From Acidovorax carolinensis (GTDB lineage Bacteria; Pseudomonadota; Gammaproteobacteria; Burkholderiales; Burkholderiaceae_C), in the NCBI RefSeq assembly GCF_002157145.1, contig NZ_CP021361.1, forward strand, positions 3,279,001 to 3,343,000: a stretch of 64,000 nt of DNA, read 5' to 3'. This document shows positions 1 to 8,026 of this stretch, piece by piece. The notes under the pieces are model-generated. The model saw nothing but the letters and a program-made list of their open reading frames with translations. It did no database searches and had not been told where the DNA came from. The first letter of the stretch is position 1. Every line of letters starts with the position of its first letter. The position numbers were made by a program, and so were the translations under genes.

Positions 1-824
1 GCTTTCAACTGGCGCATGCCATCGGCCAGCAGCCAAAGCGCACGATTGAGGCGGATGTTTTGGTCGATGCCCTGCACCGGGCGGGTTTGCTGGCGGCGTC
101 CGTTGGCGCTGCGCCCGCGCAGGCCGCCTTGGGTCAGGTTCTCTTGCGTGCGGTTGAACACGCTCCACAAGTCCGGGCGGCGGTCATCAAGGCGGCGCGG
201 CATCAGGATTTGCGATTCCGTGATGGGCGCGGGCTTGTCGGGGTCGTCGTACTTGAGGGCCAGCGCGGCGCGGGCGAACACTTCGGATTCGCCATCGTTC
301 AAGGTGATGGCGCGCATGGAATCGCGGGATTCCTGCACGCGGTCGAAGCCGCGCAAGACTTCGTAAGCGCCTTCGATGACGGAACCGGCCACGTCGCCTT
401 TGTGCGGCACGCGCACATCGGCCACGGTGTCGCCGCACACAAGGCCATTGCTGCACACGAACCGGAACATGCCCGCGAGCATTTGGTAAGAACTGGTGCC
501 GTCGTGCGAATTGAGAAGCACGATTTCATTTGCTTCCGCGCCGTTGATCTGGCTGGCGTGGCGCAGGCGCAGCATGTGTTTGGTGTAGTCGCGGCGGTCG
601 TCGTGGCGCACGCGGGTCTGTGCTGCCATGAAGGGTTCAAACCCTTCCTTGCGTAGTTCCGCCAGCACGGCGGCGGTCGGGATATAGGCGTACCGTTCGG
701 AACGGCTCTCATGCGGGGCGTCCGCGAAGATGGACGGGGCCACGCGGCGGATTTGGTCATCGGACAGCGGGTAATCGCTGCGCAGCGACGGGGAACGGGA
801 AGCGAATCGGGATGCGAGTTGCAT
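1..824 (-). CDS. DUF932 family protein, C-terminus cut by window edge
   Basis: Reads leftwards off the window, so only the N-terminal 274 or so residues are visible. The start ATG at 824 has a good AGGAGA ribosome binding site about 7 bases upstream; the protein begins MQLASRFASRSPSLRSDY and is still open at base 1 (NIRLNRALWLLADGMRQLK). From memory this matches the DUF932/DUF945 proteins that are regular residents of conjugative elements and plasmids. Their biochemical role is not established, though some relatives are suspected of protecting incoming DNA. Its high GC and its position together with the integrase at 8,343-9,542 mark it as ICE backbone rather than cargo. Family assignment is fairly sure; function is open. 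Confidence 0.8.
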   Translation of the reverse strand, partial: MQLASRFASRSPSLRSDYPLSDDQIRRVAPSIFADAPHESRSERYAYIPTAAVLAELRKEGFEPFMAAQTRVRHDDRRDYTKHMLRLRHASQINGAEANEIVLLNSHDGTSSYQMLAGMFRFVCSNGLVCGDTVADVRVPHKGDVAGSVIEGAYEVLRGFDRVQESRDSMRAITLNDGESEVFARAALALKYDDPDKPAPITESQILMPRRLDDRRPDLWSVFNRTQENLTQGGLRGRSANGRRQQTRPVQGIDQNIRLNRALWLLADGMRQLK

Positions 825-1530
825 GGCATTTCTCCTGACGAAAAGGGTTGCTGTTCAAACCGCACACCGGATTCCTAGATTCGGAGCCCAGCCTTTCGGC
901 TGTTCGGTGCGGTCGGCACGAGGAACCCGGTTGGCCCTGTTGCCACCGTCTTTCCTGAGTTCATCGCCCGCGGCCAAAGGAGCGCGCGGACGGGGGCCGT
1001 CAAGGAGACAAGCGCAGGGTTGGTGCGGCCCGCAGGCGCAGCCGAGGACACGGCCCTGCGCGCCTTGACGGCACACGGCCGCGGGCTACAGTCGCGGACA
1101 AGGTGATGAAGTCAGGGGAGACGGCTGGACAAGGCAACGGCCATCCCTGTGTGCCGACCGCACGCAAGCGAAGCGCGCAGGCCCGAAGCTGGAAGCCGGG
1201 CCGTAGGCGTCAGCCGAGCGGAGCGAGGGAACGATGGAAGCCCGAAGGGGGCGAGACGCCGCAGGCGGCTCGATGCGAAGCACGACAGCGCGACCGGCCA
1301 TGCTTCTTGGCCGGGGACGCCCATGCAAGAGCGAAGATGCAGCGGGGATCTTCCGTACCGAACGATGAACTGCCACGGTTTCGGTGTTGCCGCGCCGGCG
1401 CAGCCGGGGCGGCGGTCTTGCAGGGGCGCCAAGCGAAGCGCGGCGGGGATGTGCCGAAGGCACTTCCCTTGGAGTGCAAGCGCAGCGCGCAGCGCCGCAG
1501 GCGCGAAGTCCCGGCACCAGGACACAGCAG
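825..1530. other. GC-rich noncoding stretch with candidate promoter and repeats
   Basis: About 700 bases with no convincing gene; the short open frames overlap in several phases with arginine/proline-rich translations and no good start sites. A plus-strand promoter-like pair is visible: TTGACG at 1065-1070, 16 bases, TACAGT at 1087-1092. Downstream lies the motif GCAAGCGAAGCGCGCAGGCC at 1164-1183, which recurs with one change at 2170, and degenerate forms at about 1429 and 1478. The arrangement resembles the stretch at 2083-2300. It may be a structured or untranslated transcript, but nothing beyond the repeats and promoter-like boxes supports that. Confidence 0.4.
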
Positions 1531-1564
1531 AAAAAAGGTGCGCCGCCCCACAGGGCAGCGCACC
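1531..1564 (-). terminator. Rho-independent terminator of the 1583-1972 gene
   Basis: On the minus strand a GC-rich hairpin (GGTGCGC at 1558-1564 pairing with GCGCACC at 1537-1543, extended inwards by a GCCC/GGGC stem) is followed by six T residues. It lies 19 bases beyond the stop codon of the minus-strand gene. Confidence 0.75.
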
Positions 1565-1582
1565 GGATGACACCAGGCGCGA

Positions 1583-1972
1583 TCAATTCGCCGCCGTCAT
1601 CGTCTGCAACTGCTCGATCACGCCGGGTTCGACGAAGACGCACGGCTGATTGGCCGCAATCGGCGCGTTGAACACCTGGGCGAACACCTCGCGTTTCAGG
1701 TGCGCCAGGCGCCCCGTCCGGTAAGCCTGTTCGGGCTTCATGCGGGCAGCACTCGACGGCGAGTCGCTGCGCTGCGGGTCGCACTCGATCAGCGCGATAA
1801 AGCCATCGTCAGACAGCTTCTGATGCTCGGGGCACAAACCCCAGCCGGTTGCCGTGTAGCGCTCCATACTCGCGCGCAGGCGGCGATCCAGCAGGATGGC
1901 GCCAGTGTCGAAGCGAACGCCGCAGACAAGGCAAACGTGTTGTTCGAGGGAAACATGCGATTTGTCGTTCAT
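1583..1972 (-). CDS. Small ICE protein with putative zinc-binding cysteines
   Basis: 129 residues, starting MNDKSHVSLEQHVCLVCGVR. The ATG at 1972 is chosen because a GGAG lies about 6 bases upstream and the protein looks natural from there; the longer open frame adds low-complexity sequence. A CLVCG pair near residue 15 and a CPEH pair about 30 residues later could bind one zinc ion. I recall similar proteins in Tn4371-type ICEs but know no function. It shares strand with the DUF932 gene, with a terminator between them, so the two are transcribed separately. Unknown function. Confidence 0.7.
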   Translation of the reverse strand: MNDKSHVSLEQHVCLVCGVRFDTGAILLDRRLRASMERYTATGWGLCPEHQKLSDDGFIALIECDPQRSDSPSSAARMKPEQAYRTGRLAHLKREVFAQVFNAPIAANQPCVFVEPGVIEQLQTMTAAN

Positions 1973-2358
1973 GACGATCTCCGGTTGCACGGGCGGAATT
2001 GCCCGGAACCGTCGCCAGCACGGCGCAGCGCAGCAGTCAGGGGGCGAAGCTGGCCGCAAGGACGCCAGCGCGCATGGCGCGCGCAGCCCTTGACGGTGAG
2101 AACGCCGTGATACGGTGAAGGGAACAGCAAGACCGCCCCGCAGCCACACCCTCGCAGCCCCGCCGTTGGCAAGCGGAGCGCGCAGGCCCGCGAGGGCCGA
2201 AGGCGTCAGGGGTCAAAGCCGGAGGGCCGCGACTCGGGACGAGGCGCGGGGCGCAAGCCCGCGAACCCGACGGCGGAACGCCGGGACGCCCCCGCGGATT
2301 GGTTACACGATGGCACAAATGGGCTACGATGTGGCTACACTTTTTTAGAGTCTGTTTC
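1973..2358. other. Noncoding stretch resembling 825-1530; leader of the cargo operon
   Basis: 386 bases without a supported gene. A plus-strand TTGACG (2090-2095) and TACGGT (2111-2116) pair sits upstream of GCAAGCGGAGCGCGCAGGCC at 2170-2189 and a GAAGGCGTCAG motif, in the same order as in 825-1530. This suggests two copies of one ICE-associated noncoding unit. The last 60 bases turn AT-richer (TTACACGATGG, then GGCTACGATGTGGCTACAC) and probably hold the promoter of the RelB-like gene; no single promoter is clearly best. Confidence 0.4.
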
Positions 2359-2550
2359 ATGGCAAGCAGTGATGTCGTTCGCGCCCGGATTGACAAAGAG
2401 ATCAAGGAGGAAGCCAGCAATGTCTTATCCGGAATGGGGTTGTCGATTTCGGATGCGATTCGCATGCTGCTAACACGCATCGCGACCGATAAGGCTTTGC
2501 CTTTCGATCTGAATCGTGTCGCTTCTCCGCTGAAGCGCAAGTCTCCATGA
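2359..2550 (+). CDS. RelB/DinJ-like antitoxin, no toxin beside it
   Basis: 63 residues beginning MASSDVVRARIDKEIKEEAS, the usual form of RelB/DinJ ribbon-helix-helix antitoxins: a short beta strand (VVRARID) then two helices (KEEASNVLSGMGLSISDAIRMLLTRI). Family members bind their own promoter as dimers and neutralise a RelE/YafQ toxin with the C-terminal tail. Here the tail is short (ALPFDLNRVASPLKRKSP) and the next gene, 28 bases on, is DUF2130 rather than a toxin. It is therefore orphan, or acts as autoregulator of the downstream SIR2-HerA operon (inference). The ATG at 2359 follows the family start; upstream in-frame residues do not look coding. Confidence 0.75.
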   Translation: MASSDVVRARIDKEIKEEASNVLSGMGLSISDAIRMLLTRIATDKALPFDLNRVASPLKRKSP

Positions 2551-2578
2551 GTATGCGAAATATCTTTCAGGACTCGCG

Positions 2579-3871
2579 ATGACAGAGCCAACGATTATTT
2601 GCCCAAACTGCAAGACCGAAATTCGGTTAACAGAATCTCTTGCAGCTCCGCTTATTGCTGCGACACGTCAGCAGTACGAACAACAAATCGCACAAAAAGA
2701 CTTAGATTTCGCCAAGCGCGAACAAAGCCTGCGGGAAAAGGAAAAACAGGTTGCCGAGGAAAAACGTGCTCTCGATGACCAAGTTGCAGATCAGGTTGCA
2801 GCACAACTAAAGACCGAGCGCGCACGAGTCATAGCCGATGAAGCCAAGAAAGCGAAGCTCGCGAGTGCGGCAGAGTTGGACGCGAAAGCACGTGAGCTAC
2901 TTGAACTTCAGGAGGTATTGAAGTCACGAGATGAGAAGTTGGCCGAAGCCCAAAAGGCGCAGGCTGACTTGATCAAGAAGCAGCGCGAACTCGACGATGC
3001 CAAACGCGAACTGGAATTGACTGTTGAGAAACGTGTTCAAGAGGGCTTGACCGAAGTGCGCGCTATGGCACGGCGAGAGGCCGAAGATGGTTTGAAGCTC
3101 AAGGTAATGGAGAAAGATCAAACCATCGCGTCGATGCAACAGAAGATCGAGGAATTGAAGCAAAAGGCAGAGCAAGGCTCTCAGCAACTGCAGGGCGAAG
3201 TCCAGGAAATGGATCTTGAAAACCTGCTGCGCGCGAAATTCCCATTTGACTCTATCGAGCCTGTTGCAAAGGGAGAGTTCGGTGGTGACGTGCTGCAACG
3301 TGTGATCAGCCAAACTGGACAACCAAGCGGCGAAATACTCTGGGAGTCAAAGCGAACCAAGAATTGGAGCGACGGCTGGCTCTCCAAGTTGCGCGATGAT
3401 CAGAGAACCGCCAAAGCGGAGGTGTCGGTTCTCGTGAGTCAGGTATTGCCAAAAGGCATAGAAACTTTTGATGTTATTGATGGTGTTTGGGTAACCAGCC
3501 CACGGGCGGTTCTGCCAGTAGCAACGATACTCCGCCACACTCTGCTTCAGGTGAGCATGACTAGGCAGGTCAGCGAGGGTCAGCAAACCAAGACCGAAAT
3601 GGTTTATCAGTACCTAACGGGACCGCGATTCCGTCATCGCGTGGAAGCGATCGTTGAAGCATTCTCCTCGATGCAGCAAGACCTAGATAAAGAACGAAAG
3701 GCCATCATGAAGCAGTGGGCGAAGCGTGAAGAGCAGATCGAACGTGTGATGGGCGCCACTGTTGGTATGTATGGGGATCTGCAAGGCATAGCAGGTAAGT
3801 CACTGCAGGAAATCGAAGGCCTGAGCCTGGTGGCTCTGCCCGGCCCAAATGATGAAGAACAAGGAAGCTGA
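2579..3871 (+). CDS. DUF2130 protein: zinc ribbon, coiled coil, PD-(D/E)XK-like domain
   Basis: 430 residues. The N-terminus carries a CPNCKTEIR half zinc ribbon; residues of about 25-210 are a long charged coiled coil (repeated EKEKQVAEEKRAL-type heptads). The C-terminal half holds the DUF2130 signature: GGDVLQRV with D237, then ILWESKRTKNWS with E256 and K258. This D...ExK spacing fits a PD-(D/E)XK nuclease active site, and I recall DUF2130 being placed in that superfamily, so DNA cleavage is plausible but unproven. It lies 28 bases after the RelB-like gene and 5 bases before SIR2, so it belongs to the same transcript. GC content appears well below the ICE backbone, like the rest of the cargo. 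Confidence 0.85.
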   Translation: MTEPTIICPNCKTEIRLTESLAAPLIAATRQQYEQQIAQKDLDFAKREQSLREKEKQVAEEKRALDDQVADQVAAQLKTERARVIADEAKKAKLASAAELDAKARELLELQEVLKSRDEKLAEAQKAQADLIKKQRELDDAKRELELTVEKRVQEGLTEVRAMARREAEDGLKLKVMEKDQTIASMQQKIEELKQKAEQGSQQLQGEVQEMDLENLLRAKFPFDSIEPVAKGEFGGDVLQRVISQTGQPSGEILWESKRTKNWSDGWLSKLRDDQRTAKAEVSVLVSQVLPKGIETFDVIDGVWVTSPRAVLPVATILRHTLLQVSMTRQVSEGQQTKTEMVYQYLTGPRFRHRVEAIVEAFSSMQQDLDKERKAIMKQWAKREEQIERVMGATVGMYGDLQGIAGKSLQEIEGLSLVALPGPNDEEQGS

Positions 3872-3876
3872 AAGCC

Positions 3877-5205
3877 GTGACTCAAAATTCAAATACGAGT
3901 GATGCGCCAGTCCCATCACCTGCTGATGTTGTGCCTGCAAAAACAACGCCTTTACCCGCCATACACGATGCAGCGCAGCAGGCACGAAATCTTCGGCTGG
4001 TACTTCAAGACGACAAGCAGCGCATAGGTTGTTTCCTTGGGGCTGGCTGCCCTCTAGGTGTCTACGATGCCGAAGGAAAAAGTAGCATTGTGCTGATTCC
4101 AGCGGTTGTGGAATTGACGAAGCGTATTGCTGGTGGGCTGTTGTCGGCAGATGAAGCACCTGGAGCTACGTCGAAGTTCAAGAAACACTGGGACGCATTG
4201 TGTGAAGAATGCAAACCAGCAGATGGCAAAGACCCTACCGTAGAAGACGTGCTGACGGAATTGCGTACTTTGGCGAATCGTCGAGGAAGTGCGGAAATTT
4301 TGGGGATGACGAAAAAGGACTTGAGCGACCTTGACGAGAAAGTTTGCGCGTTAATCGCAACGGAAATACGGAAGCCATTGCCCGTGTATCGCAACGCGTA
4401 CAACCGTTTTGCGTCTTGGATCGGCGGGGTATACCGAAGCTCACCTGCTGAAATATTTACTCCCAACTACGATGTTCTCTTCGAGCAGGCATTTGAGCAG
4501 CACCCGCTCCCGCACTTCGACGGATTTGTTGGTTCGCACAAGCCCTGGTTTGATTTGGCCTCGATCGAGCACGACGTTATCCCCTCCAGATGGACGAGGT
4601 TGTGGAAGCTCCACGGATCAATCAATTGGGAGAAGAGCGAAGAGATCGTAAATGGGGCGAAGGTAACCCGCGTCGTTCGTGTGACCCGTGAGGCAGAGGC
4701 GGGTAAGGTCATGATCTTTCCATCTCATCTCAAGTATGACCAAAGCCGTCGCATGCCATACCTTGCGATGCTTGATCGACTAAGAGCCTTCTTCCATGGG
4801 AAAGATGCCCCTAGGTTAGTGGTGTGTGGATATTCTTTTCTTGACGATCACTTGAATGAAGTCTTGCTTGATGGGCTGAGAGGGAATCGCAATGCCCAGT
4901 GCTTCGCGCTGATGTATTCAGGGCTTGGACAGCACTCTAGAGCTGTGGACTATGCAGTAAAGCAAAGCAATCTCACCGTTCTTGCTTGGGATGGAGCGGT
5001 CGTAGGAACACGAGTAGGCCGATATCGACCTGGAACCATTGGTGGCAATGAGCACACCCCTTGGCTCACTGAAGAAGAGACCGAGGTTGGGGATGGTTCC
5101 AAAGAGCAGCAACCACGCAGCCGTTTAGGCGATTTCCACTACTTTGGCCTTTTTCTTGAACAGCTTTGCGGCGGGGGCACTCACGATGCACAACCAACCG
5201 GGTAA
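3877..5205 (+). CDS. SIR2-domain effector of a SIR2-HerA defence system
   Basis: 442 residues from a GTG start at 3877, preceded by AAGGAAG. Catalytic features of the sirtuin fold are all present: CFLGAGCPLG (GAG at residues 55-57), FTPNYD (195-199) and WKLHGSINW with the likely catalytic histidine at 246; the closing GYSFLDDHLN strand follows. Bacterial SIR2 effectors of this type hydrolyse NAD+ after phage sensing, starving the cell. Known SIR2-HerA pairs form large complexes in which HerA sets SIR2 activity. The stop overlaps the start of herA by 20 bases, implying coupled translation. Specific trigger unknown. Confidence 0.88.
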   Translation: MTQNSNTSDAPVPSPADVVPAKTTPLPAIHDAAQQARNLRLVLQDDKQRIGCFLGAGCPLGVYDAEGKSSIVLIPAVVELTKRIAGGLLSADEAPGATSKFKKHWDALCEECKPADGKDPTVEDVLTELRTLANRRGSAEILGMTKKDLSDLDEKVCALIATEIRKPLPVYRNAYNRFASWIGGVYRSSPAEIFTPNYDVLFEQAFEQHPLPHFDGFVGSHKPWFDLASIEHDVIPSRWTRLWKLHGSINWEKSEEIVNGAKVTRVVRVTREAEAGKVMIFPSHLKYDQSRRMPYLAMLDRLRAFFHGKDAPRLVVCGYSFLDDHLNEVLLDGLRGNRNAQCFALMYSGLGQHSRAVDYAVKQSNLTVLAWDGAVVGTRVGRYRPGTIGGNEHTPWLTEEETEVGDGSKEQQPRSRLGDFHYFGLFLEQLCGGGTHDAQPTG

Positions 5206-7090
5206 CCCAGACCCATCACGGCTTGGAACCGTTGAAGATGTCAACGGTTCGAGTGTGAGCGTGAAGCTCTCAGAGAGCACGCCTGGCGGCCTTCTTTTTG
5301 TTAACGGGGAAGCATACCGTGTTGGACAAGTTGGAGGGTTTGTTCGTATTCCATCAGGATATGTCGATCTGTATGGAGTGATATCTCAGGTCGGGGCCGG
5401 AGCTGCACCTGGGCCGCCCGAGCTTGCTCCTCAACTCGGCAATCGGTGGCTCAGAGTTGAACTCGTTGGTCAGGGACGACGGGGAACAAAGTTCGAGCGG
5501 GGCATAGCGCAGTACCCCTCTATCGGCGACTCGGTTCACGTAGTCACTGAGTCAGATTTGAAGACGGTGTACGCACCGGGGGACGATGATGGATACGTCG
5601 CCGTAGGGCGCGTAGCCAGCGCCGAGTCGATCCGAGCGCACCTGGATATGAATCGGCTTGTTACTCGTCACTCGGCTGTCGTTGGGAGCACCGGCTCCGG
5701 AAAATCGAATGCCGTTGCAAATCTATTGGGAGCAGTTTCTGACCAAGCACGCTTCAAGTCTGCACGCGTCGTACTGTTTGACCTTCACGGGGAGTACGCA
5801 AAGGCCTTTGGCGATCAAGCTAGGGTATTCAGAGTCGGAGCGGACACGACCATAGGTGAGCGCGAGCTGCATGTCCCATTTTGGGCGCTAACGGCCGAGG
5901 AATTCATTTCCATAACGATGGGAGCAACCTCAGGGACGCCTCTGACCTTGCTGCAAGAAAAACTGCTATCAAGCAAGCGCGCGTCAAAGGCGGCAGGTGT
6001 TGCACATGGCCTGCCAGACCTCACGGTCACGATCGACACCCCACTGCCGTTCTCCGTTTACCAACTCTGGCATGATTTGTATTCGCTACATTGCGCAACC
6101 CACAGCGTAAGTAAGAACCAAAACCAGACTGAGGCTACGCGAACGTATATTGAGGAAGGTGCGCCCCCAGCCAAAGCAGTTGGCGATGGCGACCAACTTG
6201 TTCGTCCGAGGTTTCGTCCGCTCAAAGACGAAAAGAATGATCCTGATAAGGTGTATGCGGGAATCTACGGTGATTTGCCGCGTGGACACCTTGATAGTCT
6301 GGAAAGCAAACTTCGAGATCCTCGCATGCAGTTTCTGTTTCGTCCCGGCCAGTGGGCACCCGACAAGGATGGAACAACGGCCGCTGATCTTGACGCGCTG
6401 CTTGAGGCATGGATAGGCGCAGATAAGCCGATCTCTGTTTTCGATTTATCAGGTATTCCTACCGCCGTTGTGGATGACTTGGTAGGGGCCGTGTTGCGAA
6501 TTCTGTATGACGCAATCTTTTGGGGTAGAAATAAGCAAGAAGGCGGTAGAGAGCGGCCTCTTCTCGTCGTCCTTGAGGAGGCACATGTATACCTTGGTCC
6601 TCAGTCAAAGAATAGAGCTGCGATTGCAGCGCGGCGCATAGCCAAAGAGGGGCGGAAATACGGCGTTGGCTTGATGCTAGTCAGCCAACGGCCATCCGAA
6701 GTAGATACCACAATCCTTTCTCAATGCGGTACGGTTGTCGCATTGCGTTTAACCAACGATTCTGATCGCTCCCAAGTCACTTCCTGTGCATCGGACAATC
6801 TCAAAGGGCTTTTTTCAATGCTTCCAGTTCTCCGAACTGGTGAAGCATTGATCGTGGGCGAGGCCGTCAATATGCCAATACGGGCAATCATTGACCGTCC
6901 ACCTGAGGGTCGGCGCCCGGAAAGTGACGATCCTATGGTCGTTGTGCCCAAGGGGGAAGGCGGCAAGCGCATAAGGTCTGGCGGATGGACCGACCCTGTT
7001 AAAGATGAAAATTACAAGCCTCTAGTCGAGGCTTGGCGCAAGCAAGATCCTAATGCTGGTACAACACAGACGGCGGATTCAGAAACCTAA
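5186..7090 (+). CDS. herA: HerA-family hexameric ATPase/translocase of the SIR2-HerA pair
   Basis: 634 residues. ATG 5186 (MHNQPGNPDPSRLG) is chosen because it follows a purine-rich GGCGGGGG stretch and leads straight into the N-terminal HAS-barrel (RLGTVEDVNGSSVSVKL). Walker A is VGSTGSGKS (residues 166-174), Walker B VVLEEAH (E464/E465), then the sensor-like MLVSQRPSEVD and the C-terminal brace. HerA ATPases form hexameric rings that move along DNA. In anti-phage operons they partner SIR2, DUF4297 or other effectors. A middle insert (about residues 280-340) is charged and likely disordered. No defects are seen, so the pair looks functional. Confidence 0.9.
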   Translation: MHNQPGNPDPSRLGTVEDVNGSSVSVKLSESTPGGLLFVNGEAYRVGQVGGFVRIPSGYVDLYGVISQVGAGAAPGPPELAPQLGNRWLRVELVGQGRRGTKFERGIAQYPSIGDSVHVVTESDLKTVYAPGDDDGYVAVGRVASAESIRAHLDMNRLVTRHSAVVGSTGSGKSNAVANLLGAVSDQARFKSARVVLFDLHGEYAKAFGDQARVFRVGADTTIGERELHVPFWALTAEEFISITMGATSGTPLTLLQEKLLSSKRASKAAGVAHGLPDLTVTIDTPLPFSVYQLWHDLYSLHCATHSVSKNQNQTEATRTYIEEGAPPAKAVGDGDQLVRPRFRPLKDEKNDPDKVYAGIYGDLPRGHLDSLESKLRDPRMQFLFRPGQWAPDKDGTTAADLDALLEAWIGADKPISVFDLSGIPTAVVDDLVGAVLRILYDAIFWGRNKQEGGRERPLLVVLEEAHVYLGPQSKNRAAIAARRIAKEGRKYGVGLMLVSQRPSEVDTTILSQCGTVVALRLTNDSDRSQVTSCASDNLKGLFSMLPVLRTGEALIVGEAVNMPIRAIIDRPPEGRRPESDDPMVVVPKGEGGKRIRSGGWTDPVKDENYKPLVEAWRKQDPNAGTTQTADSET

Positions 7091-7114
7091 TTGTCAACCC
7101 AAGGAGACGACACT

Positions 7115-7324
7115 ATGGAACGCACCCCAGTCACTTCAAGCAACATCAGCTCCATTGGCTATGATGCCGACAGCCAGGTCTTGGAAATAGAATTCAATAG
7201 TGGAGCTGTGTACGAATACTCAGGAGTTCCTGAGGGCGAGCATGCTGGTCTTATGAATGCGGACTCCAAAGGGACGTACTTCAATGCCAACATTAAGAAT
7301 CGGTATCCCTTTTCGAAACACTGA
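7115..7324 (+). CDS. KTSC-domain protein closing the SIR2-HerA operon
   Basis: 69 residues from ATG 7115, with an AAGGAGACG ribosome binding site about 8 bases upstream; a TTG at 7091 would add eight residues but has no such site. The sequence fits the KTSC domain: SSNISSIGYDADSQVLEIEF, then YEYSGVP and a closing NIKNRYPF. KTSC domains occur alone and at the C-terminus of some lysyl-tRNA synthetases; their function is unknown to me beyond proposed nucleic-acid or protein binding. It follows herA by 24 bases with no terminator between, so co-transcription is likely. Whether it is part of the defence system is inference. Confidence 0.8.
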   Translation: MERTPVTSSNISSIGYDADSQVLEIEFNSGAVYEYSGVPEGEHAGLMNADSKGTYFNANIKNRYPFSKH

Positions 7325-7356
7325 TGGCGGCCGCGGTCAGTAGATACGAATAGGCA

Positions 7357-7659
7357 TCAGATGATGGCCTGCAAGCCCTTGTCAGCGATGACGTTGAGCA
7401 GCTTGAGCGCCGGGCCGGTGGGGTGAGTTTCACCTTGCTCCCACTTGCGCACGGTCGAGGCCGACGTATGCAGGTGGAGCGCGAACACCGGCTGGCTGAA
7501 CTTCAAGGTTTCGCGTAGGCGCTTGATATCTGCCGCGCCGAACTCCCGCACCGGCGGCGGGCATATCGCGTCGAACTCGCGCATCGTTACCTTGCTGATC
7601 GCGCCCACTTCATGGAGCGCTGCCAGGTCGTCACGCAGGGATTCAATGATCTTGCTCAC
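7357..7659 (-). CDS. Xre/NadS-type antitoxin with helix-turn-helix
   Basis: 100 residues from a GTG start at 7659 with GGAGG 6 bases upstream. Residues 49-100 form an Xre-type helix-turn-helix (RLRETLKFSQPVFALHLHTS, then VRKWEQGETHPTGPALKLL). Such proteins are the second gene of reversed-order, HigBA-like pairs: they bind the promoter and neutralise the toxin. It overlaps the end of the toxin gene by 17 bases, which fixes the pair as one operon. The pair sits between the cargo operon and the integrase and may stabilise the ICE (inference). Confidence 0.85.
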   Translation of the reverse strand: MSKIIESLRDDLAALHEVGAISKVTMREFDAICPPPVREFGAADIKRLRETLKFSQPVFALHLHTSASTVRKWEQGETHPTGPALKLLNVIADKGLQAII

Positions 7660-8026
7660 AATGCACCTCCAATAACACGCCCGACTGCAACGCCTTCGAC
7701 AACGCTTCCCCGGACAGTTGCAAGAACGCCTTACCGGCGAATTGCAGCGCCTTCTTCTCGTCCTGCGTGATGTTCGCCTTGTCGTTCTTCGGGAACCCAT
7801 GCAGGAACACGTAGCGGCTGCCGATCCTGGCCGATACCAGCGTGCGGTAGCCGCCGCTCTTGCCGCCACCGGGGCGGGCTACCCGCTTCTTGTAAAGGAA
7901 GCCGCCCAAGTCCGCGTCGATCAGACCGCTTTCCATCTCTTTGACCGCCTTGCACAAGGCGGCATCGGACAGCTTCTCGCCCGCCTGCCACCTCGCAAAG
8001 TCCTTCCGCTTGAGGATGCGCGTCAT
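7643..8026 (-). CDS. RelE-like toxin (PF06296 type)
   Basis: 127 residues beginning MTRILKRKDFARWQAGEKLS. ATG 8026 is preceded by a perfect GGAGG 5 bases upstream; an upstream TTG at 8038 is less likely. The FLYKKRVARPGGGKSGGYRT segment is the hallmark of RelE-like toxins of this group, followed by FLHGFPKNDKANITQDEKK and LSKALQSGVLLEV. Family toxins are expected to act as translation-dependent or free RNases. The toxin comes first, the Xre antitoxin second, the usual order for this type. Both appear intact. Confidence 0.85.
   Translation of the reverse strand: MTRILKRKDFARWQAGEKLSDAALCKAVKEMESGLIDADLGGFLYKKRVARPGGGKSGGYRTLVSARIGSRYVFLHGFPKNDKANITQDEKKALQFAGKAFLQLSGEALSKALQSGVLLEVHCEQDH

Noticed and set aside
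1103..1570. Open frames of 95-170 codons on both strands in 1,100-1,650
   Set aside because: Several overlap in all phases of GC-rich sequence, with Arg/Pro-rich translations, no ribosome binding sites and no recognisable domain.
2303..2340. GGCTACGATGTGGCTACAC upstream of the RelB-like gene as an integrase arm site
   Set aside because: It resembles the 11-bp repeats of the compact element but has a different spacing, lies in another element and is far from any att site. Probably chance or a promoter feature.
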